From: Candidatus Lucifugimonas marina
GTDB taxonomy: Bacteria > Chloroflexota > Dehalococcoidia > Lucifugimonadales > Lucifugimonadaceae
Length of the DNA: 64,000 nt
Assembly (NCBI GenBank): GCA_029593915.1
Contig: CP046147.1
Location: 1,984,001 to 2,048,000, forward strand
Direction: 5' to 3'
The translations under genes and the position numbers were made by a program. The stretch's first letter is position 1; the number at the start of each line of letters is the position of its first letter. The notes below the pieces were generated by a model that ran no database searches, had not been told where the DNA came from, and worked only from the letters and a program-made list of their open reading frames with translations. Shown piece after piece: positions 25,799-34,366 of this stretch.

Positions 25799-26155
25799 GT
25801 GGCAAAAATCCTCGTCGTTGACGACGCTGCTTTCATGAGAATGCGATGCAGCAAGCTACTAACCGAAAACGGCCACGAAGTGGTCGAAGCTGGAACAGGT
25901 CGGGAAGCTGTTGATCAGTACAAGGCAAATTCGCCTGACGCTGTTCTTCTTGACATCACCATCCCTGACATGGACGGACTAAGTGCGCTCAAAGAAATTC
26001 GAGCACATGACGGTGACGCCCGAGTCGCAATGGTCACAGCAATGGGACAACAGTCAATCGTTATGGAAGCGCTCCAGGCTGGTGCGAAGGACTTCGTTGT
26101 GAAGCCTTTCGACGCAGACAGAGTTCTTGCAGCAGTTGGCAAATTGGTTGCCTAA
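25799..26155 (+). CDS. cheY: Chemotaxis response regulator CheY
   Basis: A 118-aa single receiver domain. The acidic pair is in VVDDAAF (residues 7-13), the phospho-acceptor is Asp52 in LLDITIPDMDG, the switch Thr is in MVTAMGQ and the conserved Lys is in VVKPFDADR. It starts with GTG after GGAGGGG. Being a lone receiver in a che operon it should be the diffusible output of CheA. Its target is not a classical flagellar FliM in this window; two downstream genes carry FliM-type N-terminal peptides that could bind it. Confidence 0.93.
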   Translation: MAKILVVDDAAFMRMRCSKLLTENGHEVVEAGTGREAVDQYKANSPDAVLLDITIPDMDGLSALKEIRAHDGDARVAMVTAMGQQSIVMEALQAGAKDFVVKPFDADRVLAAVGKLVA

Positions 26156-26193
26156 TTTCGGTTTCATTTGGACTGAAATAACCGGTACGCAAT

Positions 26194-27306
26194 ATGGGTG
26201 AAAAAGTGGCGAACGGTTTAAAAGTACTTGTCGTTGATGATTCAGCATTCGCGCGCACTAGAGTGCGTAGACGACTGCTAAATGATCCAGCGATCGGTGA
26301 TGTTGAAACAGCCCCAGATGGCGTTTCAGCATTAAGAAAATTAATTGAATACGAACCAGATGTCGTAACGCTCGACGTGCAAATGCCTCGAATGGATGGT
26401 TTGCAAGCTCTCAGCGAGATCATGGCTACAGCTCCAACACCAGTAGTGATGGTAAGTGGTCTGACCGACGGTGATAGCGAAACCACAATTCGAGCTCTTG
26501 AGTTGGGCGCGGTTGATTTCTTCCTTAAACCAGATACAAGTACGCCCGAGGGCAAAGCTGCTCTCGATCGTTTGGCGGATATCGTCAAGCAAGCTGCAAC
26601 AGTTACGCTGTCGAAGATGGCTTCGACTGATGAAGCTGTTATGCGTGCAGCCATGGAGAATCAGCTAAACGCAGCTGCAAGCCAACCGCGCTCGTATCGA
26701 CGATCGTTGAATATGGATTGCCTCGCTGTAATTGCTAGTTCTACAGGCGGGCCAAAAGCACTTTCAGTGGTAGTTCCTCAACTGCCTGCTGATCGTTCGA
26801 CAGGCTACTTGTTTGTTCAGCACATGCCACCTGGCTTCACAAAATCGTTGGCTGAACGCCTTAACCGAAGCTCGGCTTTGGAAATCCGAGAGGCGGAAGA
26901 TGGCGACAAGCTTGAAGCGGGAGTCGGACTAATGGCTCCTGGTGGATACCACATGAAGGTCGATTCACGAGGAATAATCCGCCTCGACGAAGGACCAACA
27001 ATCCATGGGGTTCGACCTGCTGCAGATCTTACGATGCAATCGGCAGCGAAACTTTACGGGAGGAACACTATTACTGCTGTTCTAACCGGAATGGGTGTGG
27101 ACGGACGAGATGGTGTGAAAGCCATCAAGGCAGCTGGCGGATCCAGCGTTGTAGAGCATGAATCAACTTGTGCTGTCTACGGCATGCCACGTGCGGTCGC
27201 TGAGGCTGGATTGGCGGACAGGATTGTCCCGCTCGACAAGGTTTCAGGGATTCTCACCAAATACATGGACGAACGAGCGAAGCAACCCATTGGAGCAGTT
27301 AGTTGA
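26194..27306 (+). CDS. cheB: Protein-glutamate methylesterase/glutamine deamidase CheB
   Basis: A 370-aa protein with an N-terminal receiver (DDSAFART; phospho-Asp in VTLDVQMPRMDG) and a C-terminal methylesterase whose triad is visible: Ser in IASSTGGPKAL, His in FVQHMPPGFT and Asp in GMGVDGRDG. The linker between the domains is about 50 residues. It removes methyl groups from receptors after phosphorylation by CheA. The stop codon overlaps the TTG start of cheR. Confidence 0.95.
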   Translation: MGEKVANGLKVLVVDDSAFARTRVRRRLLNDPAIGDVETAPDGVSALRKLIEYEPDVVTLDVQMPRMDGLQALSEIMATAPTPVVMVSGLTDGDSETTIRALELGAVDFFLKPDTSTPEGKAALDRLADIVKQAATVTLSKMASTDEAVMRAAMENQLNAAASQPRSYRRSLNMDCLAVIASSTGGPKALSVVVPQLPADRSTGYLFVQHMPPGFTKSLAERLNRSSALEIREAEDGDKLEAGVGLMAPGGYHMKVDSRGIIRLDEGPTIHGVRPAADLTMQSAAKLYGRNTITAVLTGMGVDGRDGVKAIKAAGGSSVVEHESTCAVYGMPRAVAEAGLADRIVPLDKVSGILTKYMDERAKQPIGAVS

Positions 27307-28112
27307 ACGACGCCGAGTACAAAAAAGTAACGGTTACAGTAAAGAAGCATCTCGATCTAGATCTCGATTTCTACAAGCCAAATCAAATGATGCGACGCCT
27401 GGCGGGATTCATTAGTCGTGTTGGTGCGAAAGATGTGAATGAGTTCTGTTCGTTGATCGAAAGTGATGCGGACGTTCGAGAGAAAGTCATGAACTTCATG
27501 ACTATCAACGTGACAGAGTTCTTCCGAGACACTCGTCACTTCGAAATGTTGCGTTCAACAGTGTTGCCAGAAATCCTCAGGAAGAACCCTCGTCCAAAAA
27601 TCTGGAGCGCAGGTTCGTCGAGAGGTGCAGAGGCCTACTCTGTAGCGATGATGATCGAAGACATTGCGCCCGGAACAAAGGCTCAAATCTTCGGCTCAGA
27701 CCTCGACAAAAAGATTATTGCGCAGGCAACGGCGGGCGGTCCGTACCCAGATGCAGAGGCGAAAAACATTTCACCTTCTCTGCGAGCTCGATTCATGGAG
27801 CAGAAATCTGATGGTCACTATGTGACCCCAGAAATTCGCTCCAAAGTTAAGTTCAAAGAGCAGAATCTTCTTACCGACAGATTCGATAGAGATTTCGATC
27901 TGATCATGTGCCGAAACGTTGTTATCTACTTTTCCGACGAGGCAAAGCATGGGTTGAACCAAAAGTTCAGTGCTGCTCTCAAACCTGACGGAATTTTGTT
28001 TATTGGTGGCACCGAGACGATTCTGAATCCAAGAGATTTCGGATTCGAGCGAGATGCTGCAGCGTTCTACCGCAAATCAACACCTGCCGCTCAAATATCT
28101 CGAGCAGCCTAG
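27303..28112 (+). CDS. cheR: Chemotaxis protein methyltransferase CheR
   Basis: A 269-aa SAM-dependent receptor methyltransferase. The N-terminal helical domain is followed by MTINVTEFFRDTRHFE, the SAM-binding WSAGSSRGAEAYSVAMM, FGSDLDKKIIAQA and IMCRNVVIYFSDEAK, all diagnostic of CheR. No C-terminal pentapeptide-binding or TPR extension is present. The TTG start overlaps the cheB stop by three bases, giving coupled translation. Confidence 0.94.
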   Translation: MNDAEYKKVTVTVKKHLDLDLDFYKPNQMMRRLAGFISRVGAKDVNEFCSLIESDADVREKVMNFMTINVTEFFRDTRHFEMLRSTVLPEILRKNPRPKIWSAGSSRGAEAYSVAMMIEDIAPGTKAQIFGSDLDKKIIAQATAGGPYPDAEAKNISPSLRARFMEQKSDGHYVTPEIRSKVKFKEQNLLTDRFDRDFDLIMCRNVVIYFSDEAKHGLNQKFSAALKPDGILFIGGTETILNPRDFGFERDAAAFYRKSTPAAQISRAA

Positions 28113-28129
28113 TCAGCAAAAGAAGTCCA

Positions 28130-29182
28130 ATGATCAGACTGGCTGCGTCGCACGCTCAAGCAGGAATGGAACTAGCGTTACCGATCGTCGATGCGTTTGG
28201 TAACGCTGTGTACTCCGAAGGCACAGAACTCACAGCAGAACACATCGGGAAGCTTCCACTGTACGGGGTACGCGAAATTTTTATCGCCGATCCTCTGTTG
28301 GATGACGTCCCGGTTGAACCGCTGGTTCCACCTGAGCTTGAAGCAAAAGCCGCGCTAGCGCTGAGAACAGTCTACGAAGAGGCAGGATTTTCGAACAGTC
28401 TTGAACCGGCTGTCATTGAACAGGCGGTACAGCCAGGCTACGAAATGGCGAAGCCGCTGTTTCCTCGTGTGTTGGGTGAAGTTAACTCTGCACCAATCTC
28501 ACCAGTTACCGAATACGACTACCTGATGCCTGCCCGTACCGCGAGTTTGGCAGCAATGCTCGCTGCCCGAGTTGGTTTGGACATGGATACGACTGGCCAG
28601 ATTTGTGTCGGTGCACTGCTGATGGATATTGGCACAGCGAAGATTGCTGCTGGGTCAGCAGAACACGAACAGCAGAAACATCCCGTACTCAGCTACGTAC
28701 TGCTGAAAGATATGCCGTTTATATCTGCCATTACTTCAGCAACCGTGCTCCAACACCACGAGCGACTCGATGGCTCTGGGTTCCCACAGGGGCTCAAAGG
28801 CGATGACATTAGCATGGGCGCTCGAATAGTTGGTGTTGCCGAATCGTACTACAGTCTTATCTCTGCCCGACCTGGCCACGAACCGTGGTCTCGTCAGGAC
28901 GCAATGGAATACATCATGGCGTTCGGTGGGGATTTATTTGATTCAAAGGTGGTTGAGGCATTCGTTCGCTCGGTACCGGCTTACCCAACAGGAATTCTCG
29001 TGCGCCTGAACACTGGCGAAACTGGATACGTTGTGGATGCTGGAATCGGACAGATCGGGCGCCCGACACTTCGGATGGTTTCCGACAAGGATGGCTTCAA
29101 GATCAAAGAGATGTTTGAGATTAGCCTGACGGACGAAAAGCACAGGCATCGCGTTGTTGAGGATGCCGTTGAGTACGGTTAA
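28130..29182 (+). CDS. HD-GYP-like domain protein with degenerate metal site
   Basis: A 350-aa protein. Residues 1-100 form an N-terminal region typical of HD-GYP proteins (PIVDAFGNAVYSEGTELT). The HD-GYP core is partly decayed: the HD pair is MD in GALLMDIGTAKI (usual: HDIGK), but the second part, LQHHERLDGSGFPQGL, keeps HHExxDGxGxP. Active HD-GYP domains hydrolyse cyclic di-GMP; loss of the first His and the Lys suggests a binding or signalling role instead. It follows cheR by 17 bases, so it belongs to the che operon and may link nucleotide signalling to motility. Confidence 0.78.
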   Translation: MIRLAASHAQAGMELALPIVDAFGNAVYSEGTELTAEHIGKLPLYGVREIFIADPLLDDVPVEPLVPPELEAKAALALRTVYEEAGFSNSLEPAVIEQAVQPGYEMAKPLFPRVLGEVNSAPISPVTEYDYLMPARTASLAAMLAARVGLDMDTTGQICVGALLMDIGTAKIAAGSAEHEQQKHPVLSYVLLKDMPFISAITSATVLQHHERLDGSGFPQGLKGDDISMGARIVGVAESYYSLISARPGHEPWSRQDAMEYIMAFGGDLFDSKVVEAFVRSVPAYPTGILVRLNTGETGYVVDAGIGQIGRPTLRMVSDKDGFKIKEMFEISLTDEKHRHRVVEDAVEYG

Positions 29183-29249
29183 TTAGGTGGAAGGGTGCTG
29201 ACGAGCTGATTATTCAGCATTTGTAAGCGTTCCTTCGTGTGGTGACTGC

Positions 29250-29597
29250 ATGACATCAGATTCAATACTTTCACAAGATGCAATCGACGCTCTTCTGGCA
29301 GGAAGCGGCGCTGGATCTCCCCCCGCGCCCTTACCTGAGACAACCACACCTGATGTGGAGAGCCCTGCAATCGATGCGACCGCAAAACCACCAGTCGCGC
29401 AGCCAGCCGCTACCGGCAACTCGGAGATCACGCTTGAGCAGGTGATAACTATCGCTGGTCAGGCAGCTGAAGCTGAAGCCACACCGGTTCACGATTCGAT
29501 ATCTCGCATCTATCAACGAATCGGCTACATGGAGCAGATGATTGCTCGTGTGGCTCAGCTCGAAACTGAAGTTGATCGATTGAAGCGTGCGGCATAG
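29250..29597 (+). CDS. FliM-peptide protein 1 (putative CheY-P-binding adaptor)
   Basis: A 115-aa protein. Residues 5-16, SILSQDAIDALL, closely match the N-terminal CheY-P-binding peptide of FliM/FliY (LSQxEIDALL). This is followed by a Pro/Ala-rich linker (about 20-58) and a helical region ending in a short coiled coil (about 85-113, QLETEVDRLKRAA). There is no FliM or FliN core domain, so it cannot be a flagellar switch protein. It shares both the peptide and the helical module with the gene at 29867. Position directly after the che genes suggests it receives the CheY signal. Function is inferred only from the peptide. Confidence 0.72.
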   Translation: MTSDSILSQDAIDALLAGSGAGSPPAPLPETTTPDVESPAIDATAKPPVAQPAATGNSEITLEQVITIAGQAAEAEATPVHDSISRIYQRIGYMEQMIARVAQLETEVDRLKRAA

Positions 29598-29866
29598 CGT
29601 CCGCAGCTTCGATTTCGAATGGAAATCCGAGTTAGATTGCCCTGATCTCTGCAAGATATCTCTAGTTCAGGTGTCCCAGAAATAACGAGCCGTGTGGCGC
29701 CAAGTAGGTAACGCTGTCCTATCGCAGTAGCGGAATCCACACACACCGCTCTTGGGGGTAACCCACTGTAACGATCCGTGCCCAGCATTGAGACTGTACT
29801 GAGCAGACCAATAGACACGGGCCGATCTCGACGATCAGACCGTCTGGCAATACGGAATGGATTCAC

Positions 29867-30730
29867 TTGGACAACGGCGCAGTCCTCTCACAAGACGCAA
29901 TTGATGCTCTTTTGAACTCAGCTCCGACTGATGCTCCAGCCGCGCCCGCCGAAGAAGCGTCTCCTGCGGCGGAACCAACCGTAAATGTTGTTGAAGCACC
30001 GCCGCTGAATCCTGAGATTACAGACGATGGTGGCGCCGCCGCGCTTGGTATCGAGGTATCACCTCCACCAGCTGCCGCAGCACCGCCTGCAGCTGCTCCC
30101 GCTCCTGCCGCTGCTCCAGTTCCGCAGGGTAATTCACCAATACCACCTGCACCTGTATATCAGCCATTACCGCCACCCCCACCGCTCGTCCCACCACCTG
30201 TGGTCGCACAGCCTGGTAAGGGTGGGATTACACGCGAAGAAGCAACCGAAATTGCCGGTGAAGCTGCTGAAACAGAATCAGCACCTATTCAGGCATCGGT
30301 TTCGAGGATATCGAAGCGAGTCGATACTCTGGAGATGGCGCTTGATCGAATCGCAGAACTCGAAGAAGAGATCGATCGAATCAAGAAGAAGCCTGAGCCG
30401 AAGATCGAACCAGATCCGCGGGTACTTGCATTATTTGACCGACTAAACAAACTGGAAGAACGCGCCAAAAATTCTCCGGTGTTTGGTTTGTACGAAAAGT
30501 TCGCTTGCGGAAGCTGTGGTCACTTAGGTGAGGCACAGGTTCGATCACGCTGCGGACATTGTGAAAAAGAGGGTTGGTTCGGCAAAAGGTCCAAGAAGGG
30601 GTCGCATCCTGAACACGATGCACAAGATGGACATGATGCCGATCAGGCTGCAGAAGAAGCTGCTGTGCAGGAAGCTGTAGCCGAAACCGACGATGTTCTG
30701 AACGGGCTAGATCTGAATCTCGGTATCTAG
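29867..30730 (+). CDS. FliM-peptide protein 2 with zinc ribbon (putative CheY-P-binding adaptor)
   Basis: A 287-aa protein starting at TTG. Residues 6-17, VLSQDAIDALLN, are the FliM-type CheY-P-binding peptide. A long Pro/Ala linker (about 20-115) follows, then ITREEATEIAGEAAETES and a helical module homologous to that of 29250-29597, a coiled coil (about 155-200), and a four-Cys zinc ribbon (CGSCGHL ... CGHCEKEG, about 208-228) before an acidic tail. No FliM or FliN domain. The layout is that of a flexible tether: one end binds phosphorylated CheY and the other end binds a partner. It may be the receiver of the chemotaxis signal in a cell without a bacterial flagellum. Confidence 0.72.
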   Translation: MDNGAVLSQDAIDALLNSAPTDAPAAPAEEASPAAEPTVNVVEAPPLNPEITDDGGAAALGIEVSPPPAAAAPPAAAPAPAAAPVPQGNSPIPPAPVYQPLPPPPPLVPPPVVAQPGKGGITREEATEIAGEAAETESAPIQASVSRISKRVDTLEMALDRIAELEEEIDRIKKKPEPKIEPDPRVLALFDRLNKLEERAKNSPVFGLYEKFACGSCGHLGEAQVRSRCGHCEKEGWFGKRSKKGSHPEHDAQDGHDADQAAEEAAVQEAVAETDDVLNGLDLNLGI

Positions 30731-30771
30731 CAATCGACATCAATTAGTTAGTAAGAATTACTGGGGCAAAC

Positions 30772-31512
30772 ATGATCAACGTAGTGGTACCGCTCACATT
30801 ACCGGCGAAGGAAACAGAGGACACAGGTCACGCTGAACCACGTCCTTTCATTCCGGTTTCAGGGCGACCTCTAGTTCAACACGTTGTCGAAAATATTCGC
30901 CCGTCGTTCGATCACCAGTTCATCTACGTGGTCGACCCTGAAGTGATGACGATGCACCGTCGTCGCTCGTTGGGAATTTCTTCCGATTCGCAGGTCGTGT
31001 ACAGCTGGAGTGCACCACGAACGATGGCAGCCGCTGTTTGCATGGCTCGGGAATCGATAGACATGAGCGAGCCATTGGTCATCGCAGCTTGTGAACAGTA
31101 CATCGATGTCGATCTTGATAGGTTCTACATTGCAGGAATGGACGTCGGAGCCGATGCAGCAGTTCTGACATTCCCTGGTGATCGCACTCCTAAGTACCCA
31201 ACGTCGATGGTTTACAAAAACCGAGTCGTTGAGATGTCGGAGCACCGAGTAATCTCTGAACTGGCAAACGCTGGTGTGTACTACTTCAAGGACGGTCAGA
31301 CGTTCTTCGATGCAGCAGTATCTGCGCTCACAAAGACGCATGCCGAAGATTCAGCCCTAACAATGGCAGGAATATTCAATACGCTGATCGAGGGCGGCTC
31401 GAACATTGTTCCCTGCCCGCTTCCAGAAGGCGTGTTCAAGCCTTTGCACACATCGATTGACCTGAGCCTGTTCGCTGCTCGAAACGATCTACAGGTTCAA
31501 CGAGCATCTTAA
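30772..31512 (+). CDS. Nucleotidyltransferase-like (GT-A fold) protein
   Basis: A 246-aa protein with the plan of sugar-nucleotidyltransferase-like enzymes: a start PLTLPAKE, the RPFIPVSGRPLVQHVVENI helix (like KPLxxVxGKPLI), IAACEQYIDVDLDRF in the place of the catalytic NxD, and ANAGVYYFKDG near the end. The usual GxGTR signature is weak, so catalysis is uncertain. Related proteins activate sugars for surface glycans. It lies 41 bases after the FliM-peptide gene and is followed by a strong terminator, so it ends the che transcription unit. A role in filament glycosylation is possible but not shown. Confidence 0.7.
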   Translation: MINVVVPLTLPAKETEDTGHAEPRPFIPVSGRPLVQHVVENIRPSFDHQFIYVVDPEVMTMHRRRSLGISSDSQVVYSWSAPRTMAAAVCMARESIDMSEPLVIAACEQYIDVDLDRFYIAGMDVGADAAVLTFPGDRTPKYPTSMVYKNRVVEMSEHRVISELANAGVYYFKDGQTFFDAAVSALTKTHAEDSALTMAGIFNTLIEGGSNIVPCPLPEGVFKPLHTSIDLSLFAARNDLQVQRAS

Positions 31513-31630
31513 GTTCACGCGGCTCGATTATCACTCTGGAACGTTGGTCGGCTTTATCGATTCGCGCTCGGATTTGAATTCCGGCCTCGCAGAAACTACG
31601 TCGATCTCAAGATTGATCTGAATGGAAACA

Positions 31631-31669
31631 AAAAACAGCCCGATTCATAAACGAATCGGGCTGTTTTTG
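31631..31669 (+). terminator. Rho-independent terminator
   Basis: AACAGCCCGATTC-ATAAAC-GAATCGGGCTGTT is a 13-bp stem followed by TTTTGT, ending the che transcript. On the minus strand it is followed by TTTTTTGTTT, so it can also end the rhodanese gene transcript. Confidence 0.9.
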
Positions 31670-31697
31670 TCTATCGATACTTAACTTACGCAGACAG

Positions 31698-32048
31698 CTA
31701 CTTCGTTGCTTCGGCCTCAGCGTTAGCGTCAGACCACGCGCCTTCTATCGGAAATCCAGCCTCTTCCCAATCGAGAATTCCGCCCTCGTAGCGTCGAACG
31801 TTTTCATAACCACCGCTCGTGAGCATGTGATAGGCGAACTTGCTCGAAGGGCAATTTGGATCTGAGCAGTAAACGACGATTTCGTCACTTTTTTCGAGCA
31901 GCTTCAATCCTTCTTTTGGATTGTCGATATGGAGTGAACCGGGAATGTGCTTGGCCTGGTACGCCCACTCGCTCAGTGCACAGACAAGTTTAAAGTCGTC
32001 ACCATTGTCGAGTTTGGCTTTCAGGTCATCCCGTGAGATCAGGTTCAT
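31698..32048 (-). CDS. Rhodanese-like domain protein
   Basis: A 116-aa single rhodanese domain. HIPGSLHID (about residues 34-42) and the active-site loop VVYCSDPNCPSS with Cys61 are clear, as is the C-terminal RRYEGGILDWEEAGFPIEG. It carries a sulfane sulfur or acts as a sulfur carrier or sensor in the cytoplasm. The loop is longer than the CxxxxR of small Cdc25-like rhodaneses. Stand-alone gene convergent with the che operon and sharing its bidirectional terminator. Confidence 0.9.
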   Translation of the reverse strand: MNLISRDDLKAKLDNGDDFKLVCALSEWAYQAKHIPGSLHIDNPKEGLKLLEKSDEIVVYCSDPNCPSSKFAYHMLTSGGYENVRRYEGGILDWEEAGFPIEGAWSDANAEAEATK

Positions 32049-32334
32049 TCTTGTTTCTCTGCTTCAAATTGTCGGTGCGATGGGTCGAATAACTCGACTC
32101 TACGCCCTATTGCGAGTATCTGCCACGCTTACCAGACGTTGGTTAGATGCAACCAAAAACAAAACGACCCGGCGAACCGGGTATTTTGAGAGATTTTGTT
32201 CTTACATCGTCAAAAGAGCTAACAGTTGTCTACTCTCCTTCTCTACCCAGACTATAGGCAACGAGGGGCTTGAAAGCAATAGAGCCGTCGGGACTAGGCT
32301 TGCGTCAAAAGATTAGCGATATCGGAGGTTTTCT

Positions 32335-33411
32335 ATGGCGGACATTTCAGAGCTAGTACCCGCTTCGATCGGTGATCTCAGTGTCGAAGTTCTCAATGCT
32401 CTGCTCGAAGATTCAGACAAGTGGAATAACCCGTTGTTCGAATCGATAGAAATTTCCGTTCCGCACGGAGCAATCGATGGAATGAGCAACGCGGTATGGA
32501 GAATCGACGGAATCCTAGCCTCAGGATTGAAAACAAGTTTGATAGTGAAATTTCGGGACAAGGGAGGAGCGAAGAGCGCCGATCAGGGCGGAATGAACGA
32601 AGTGTTGTTCTACAGCGAATTAGCCGACATCGCTGGGGTCGAGTCGCCCGAATCATATGTTTCGCTGTACGACAACGATTCACGCAAGATGATCATCGTG
32701 CTAGAGCACCTCGATTGTGGTGGCAGTATCGGCTCTATTCAGACGTACCTCGATGTACCTGAAGTCGAACGCATCGTCCTTGCCCTGGCAGGTATGCACG
32801 CGAAGTGGTGGAATTCTCCTGAGCTCGCAGCATTGTCGCAGGTGAGAACGTTTGAAGAGGTGATGAGCGGAGGCGCAAAATTATTCGCATCTGGCCACTT
32901 CAGCGGCAAACGATTTATTAGTCAGTATGGAGACCGACTTCATCCTGATATTTTCCGAATGTACGACACAGCCGGTCAATGGGGGCCGAGGTTGCAGGCT
33001 GGATTTTCAGCAAACAGAACCCTGTGCAATTACGATGTCGCCGCTAAGAATTTGTTCCTACCGACTGACACCTCTAAACCACCGATTTTTTTCGACTGGT
33101 CTTTGCTGACACGTGGAAGCATTGGTGTCGAGTTAGCAGTGGTGCTGGCATATTGCCTGAGGGTCGAAGATCACGACAAGTTTCAAGCGATCCTCGTAGC
33201 CTACCTAGACAAGATGTGCGAGCTTGGCGTCGCTAATTTGAGTATGGAGATACTTTGGAACGAATTTCGGCACGGCCTGTTGGTCCGGATGGCCGCGCCT
33301 ATCGCCTTGACCACCAGAGACTATCCGCCAGCTCACGATTTGGCGCTAGAAATTCTGCCGAGAATCACATCGGCGGTTTTGGAGTCATCTGCCTTAGAGC
33401 TACTCAGTTAG
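32335..33411 (+). CDS. Phosphotransferase family protein (divergent APH-like)
   Basis: A 358-aa protein of the aminoglycoside/ecdysteroid-kinase-like fold. The catalytic loop is LCNYDVAAKNLFL, so the usual His of HxDxxxxN is Asn while the catalytic Asp and the Asn are kept. The metal-binding region is IFFDWSLLTRG. It is distantly related to the gene at 887 but with different loop residues. Substrate unknown. ATG start with GGAGG upstream (TCGGAGGTTTTCT). Confidence 0.78.
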   Translation: MADISELVPASIGDLSVEVLNALLEDSDKWNNPLFESIEISVPHGAIDGMSNAVWRIDGILASGLKTSLIVKFRDKGGAKSADQGGMNEVLFYSELADIAGVESPESYVSLYDNDSRKMIIVLEHLDCGGSIGSIQTYLDVPEVERIVLALAGMHAKWWNSPELAALSQVRTFEEVMSGGAKLFASGHFSGKRFISQYGDRLHPDIFRMYDTAGQWGPRLQAGFSANRTLCNYDVAAKNLFLPTDTSKPPIFFDWSLLTRGSIGVELAVVLAYCLRVEDHDKFQAILVAYLDKMCELGVANLSMEILWNEFRHGLLVRMAAPIALTTRDYPPAHDLALEILPRITSAVLESSALELLS

Positions 33412-33448
33412 CGATCACTAGAGCTCCTCAAATCATGAAAGATTCCTG

Positions 33449-34258
33449 TCACACTGTTTTCAGAAAAACTATCTCAGTCGCACCGTTCACTTCGGCTGTC
33501 ATCTCTGGGCGATATTTATAACCTTCGGGGTGCGAAAAATTTTCGAGCAATCCCAATGCTGTGTCCGCACTGCCCGCCAGTTTCGGATTCGCCACGAGGT
33601 GCCGAACTAACGCTCCCTTTAATGCTTTAGACCAGTGGCTGACAGTTTTCAGTTTGCCGTCACGACCTGCTTCAAGGAATTTAACGGTGAAGCGAACGTC
33701 GCATGAAATTTTCGATGGGTCCCAGGCAGCACTGTGTTCGTTCGGAAGCAGATCCCATATAACGCCGTTATCTGCGGTGGATTTCAGTGCCTTAGAAATC
33801 AGTGGCTTCCAGATCGTCGAGCAAGATTTGTTCAAGCGAATCTTTGCCCCCATCTTTAACTTGTAAGTTGGTATCAAGTCGAACGGCCGCACCATTCCAA
33901 ACAGACCTGACATGATGATGGTGTTCTCGCCGAATACGCGCTGGGAATCGGCGTCGAGCGACTGATAGTCGATCGAGTCGTACATCACTCCTGTGTAACG
34001 CTCGATAGCCGTTATCGTTGGGCTGTTTAACACATCTGCGTTGTCCGCTCTAGCCTTGTCGAGAGCCGCACCTTTTACGCCCAAAATTTTCTGAGCGACT
34101 CGCGGTTTCCCACTTAGCTGCCCGAGTGCTTTGATCATTAGCGTTCGAGATTTGCTGAACTCGTCGAACGAGAGCGATTCGAGATTGAGCGGCGGCCCTT
34201 CCCCTCCCGATGCTTTGCCTTCGGACGGTGGAAGAAGAATTAGTAGATTCGAGGTCAT
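33449..34258 (-). CDS. yaaA: YaaA family peroxide-stress protein
   Basis: A protein of about 269 aa with the YaaA/DUF328 signature LLPPSEGKASGGEG at the N-terminus, an internal FGMVRPFDLIPTYKLKMGAK block and the C-terminal FSHPEGYKY. E. coli YaaA lowers free iron and protects DNA during hydrogen peroxide stress; the fold binds DNA. The start at 34258 (MTSNLLILLPPSEGK) is chosen as the family N-terminus; a start at 34312 would add 18 unsupported residues. It is divergent from the serine hydrolase at 34367. Confidence 0.88.
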   Translation of the reverse strand: MTSNLLILLPPSEGKASGGEGPPLNLESLSFDEFSKSRTLMIKALGQLSGKPRVAQKILGVKGAALDKARADNADVLNSPTITAIERYTGVMYDSIDYQSLDADSQRVFGENTIIMSGLFGMVRPFDLIPTYKLKMGAKIRLNKSCSTIWKPLISKALKSTADNGVIWDLLPNEHSAAWDPSKISCDVRFTVKFLEAGRDGKLKTVSHWSKALKGALVRHLVANPKLAGSADTALGLLENFSHPEGYKYRPEMTAEVNGATEIVFLKTV

Positions 34259-34366
34259 GGCAGCAAGCTTACCTTTGAATGATTTCCATTGGGCTACCTC
34301 AAGCGAATTCAATTAGTATTCTCGGCACAGCAACGGTGCCCCAGCCTGAGACATAAACGGAGAACA

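Noticed and set aside
29250..30730. FliN/FliY or FliM flagellar switch proteins
   Set aside because: Only the N-terminal CheY-binding peptide matches; the CheC-like and SpoA domains of FliM, FliN and FliY are absent.
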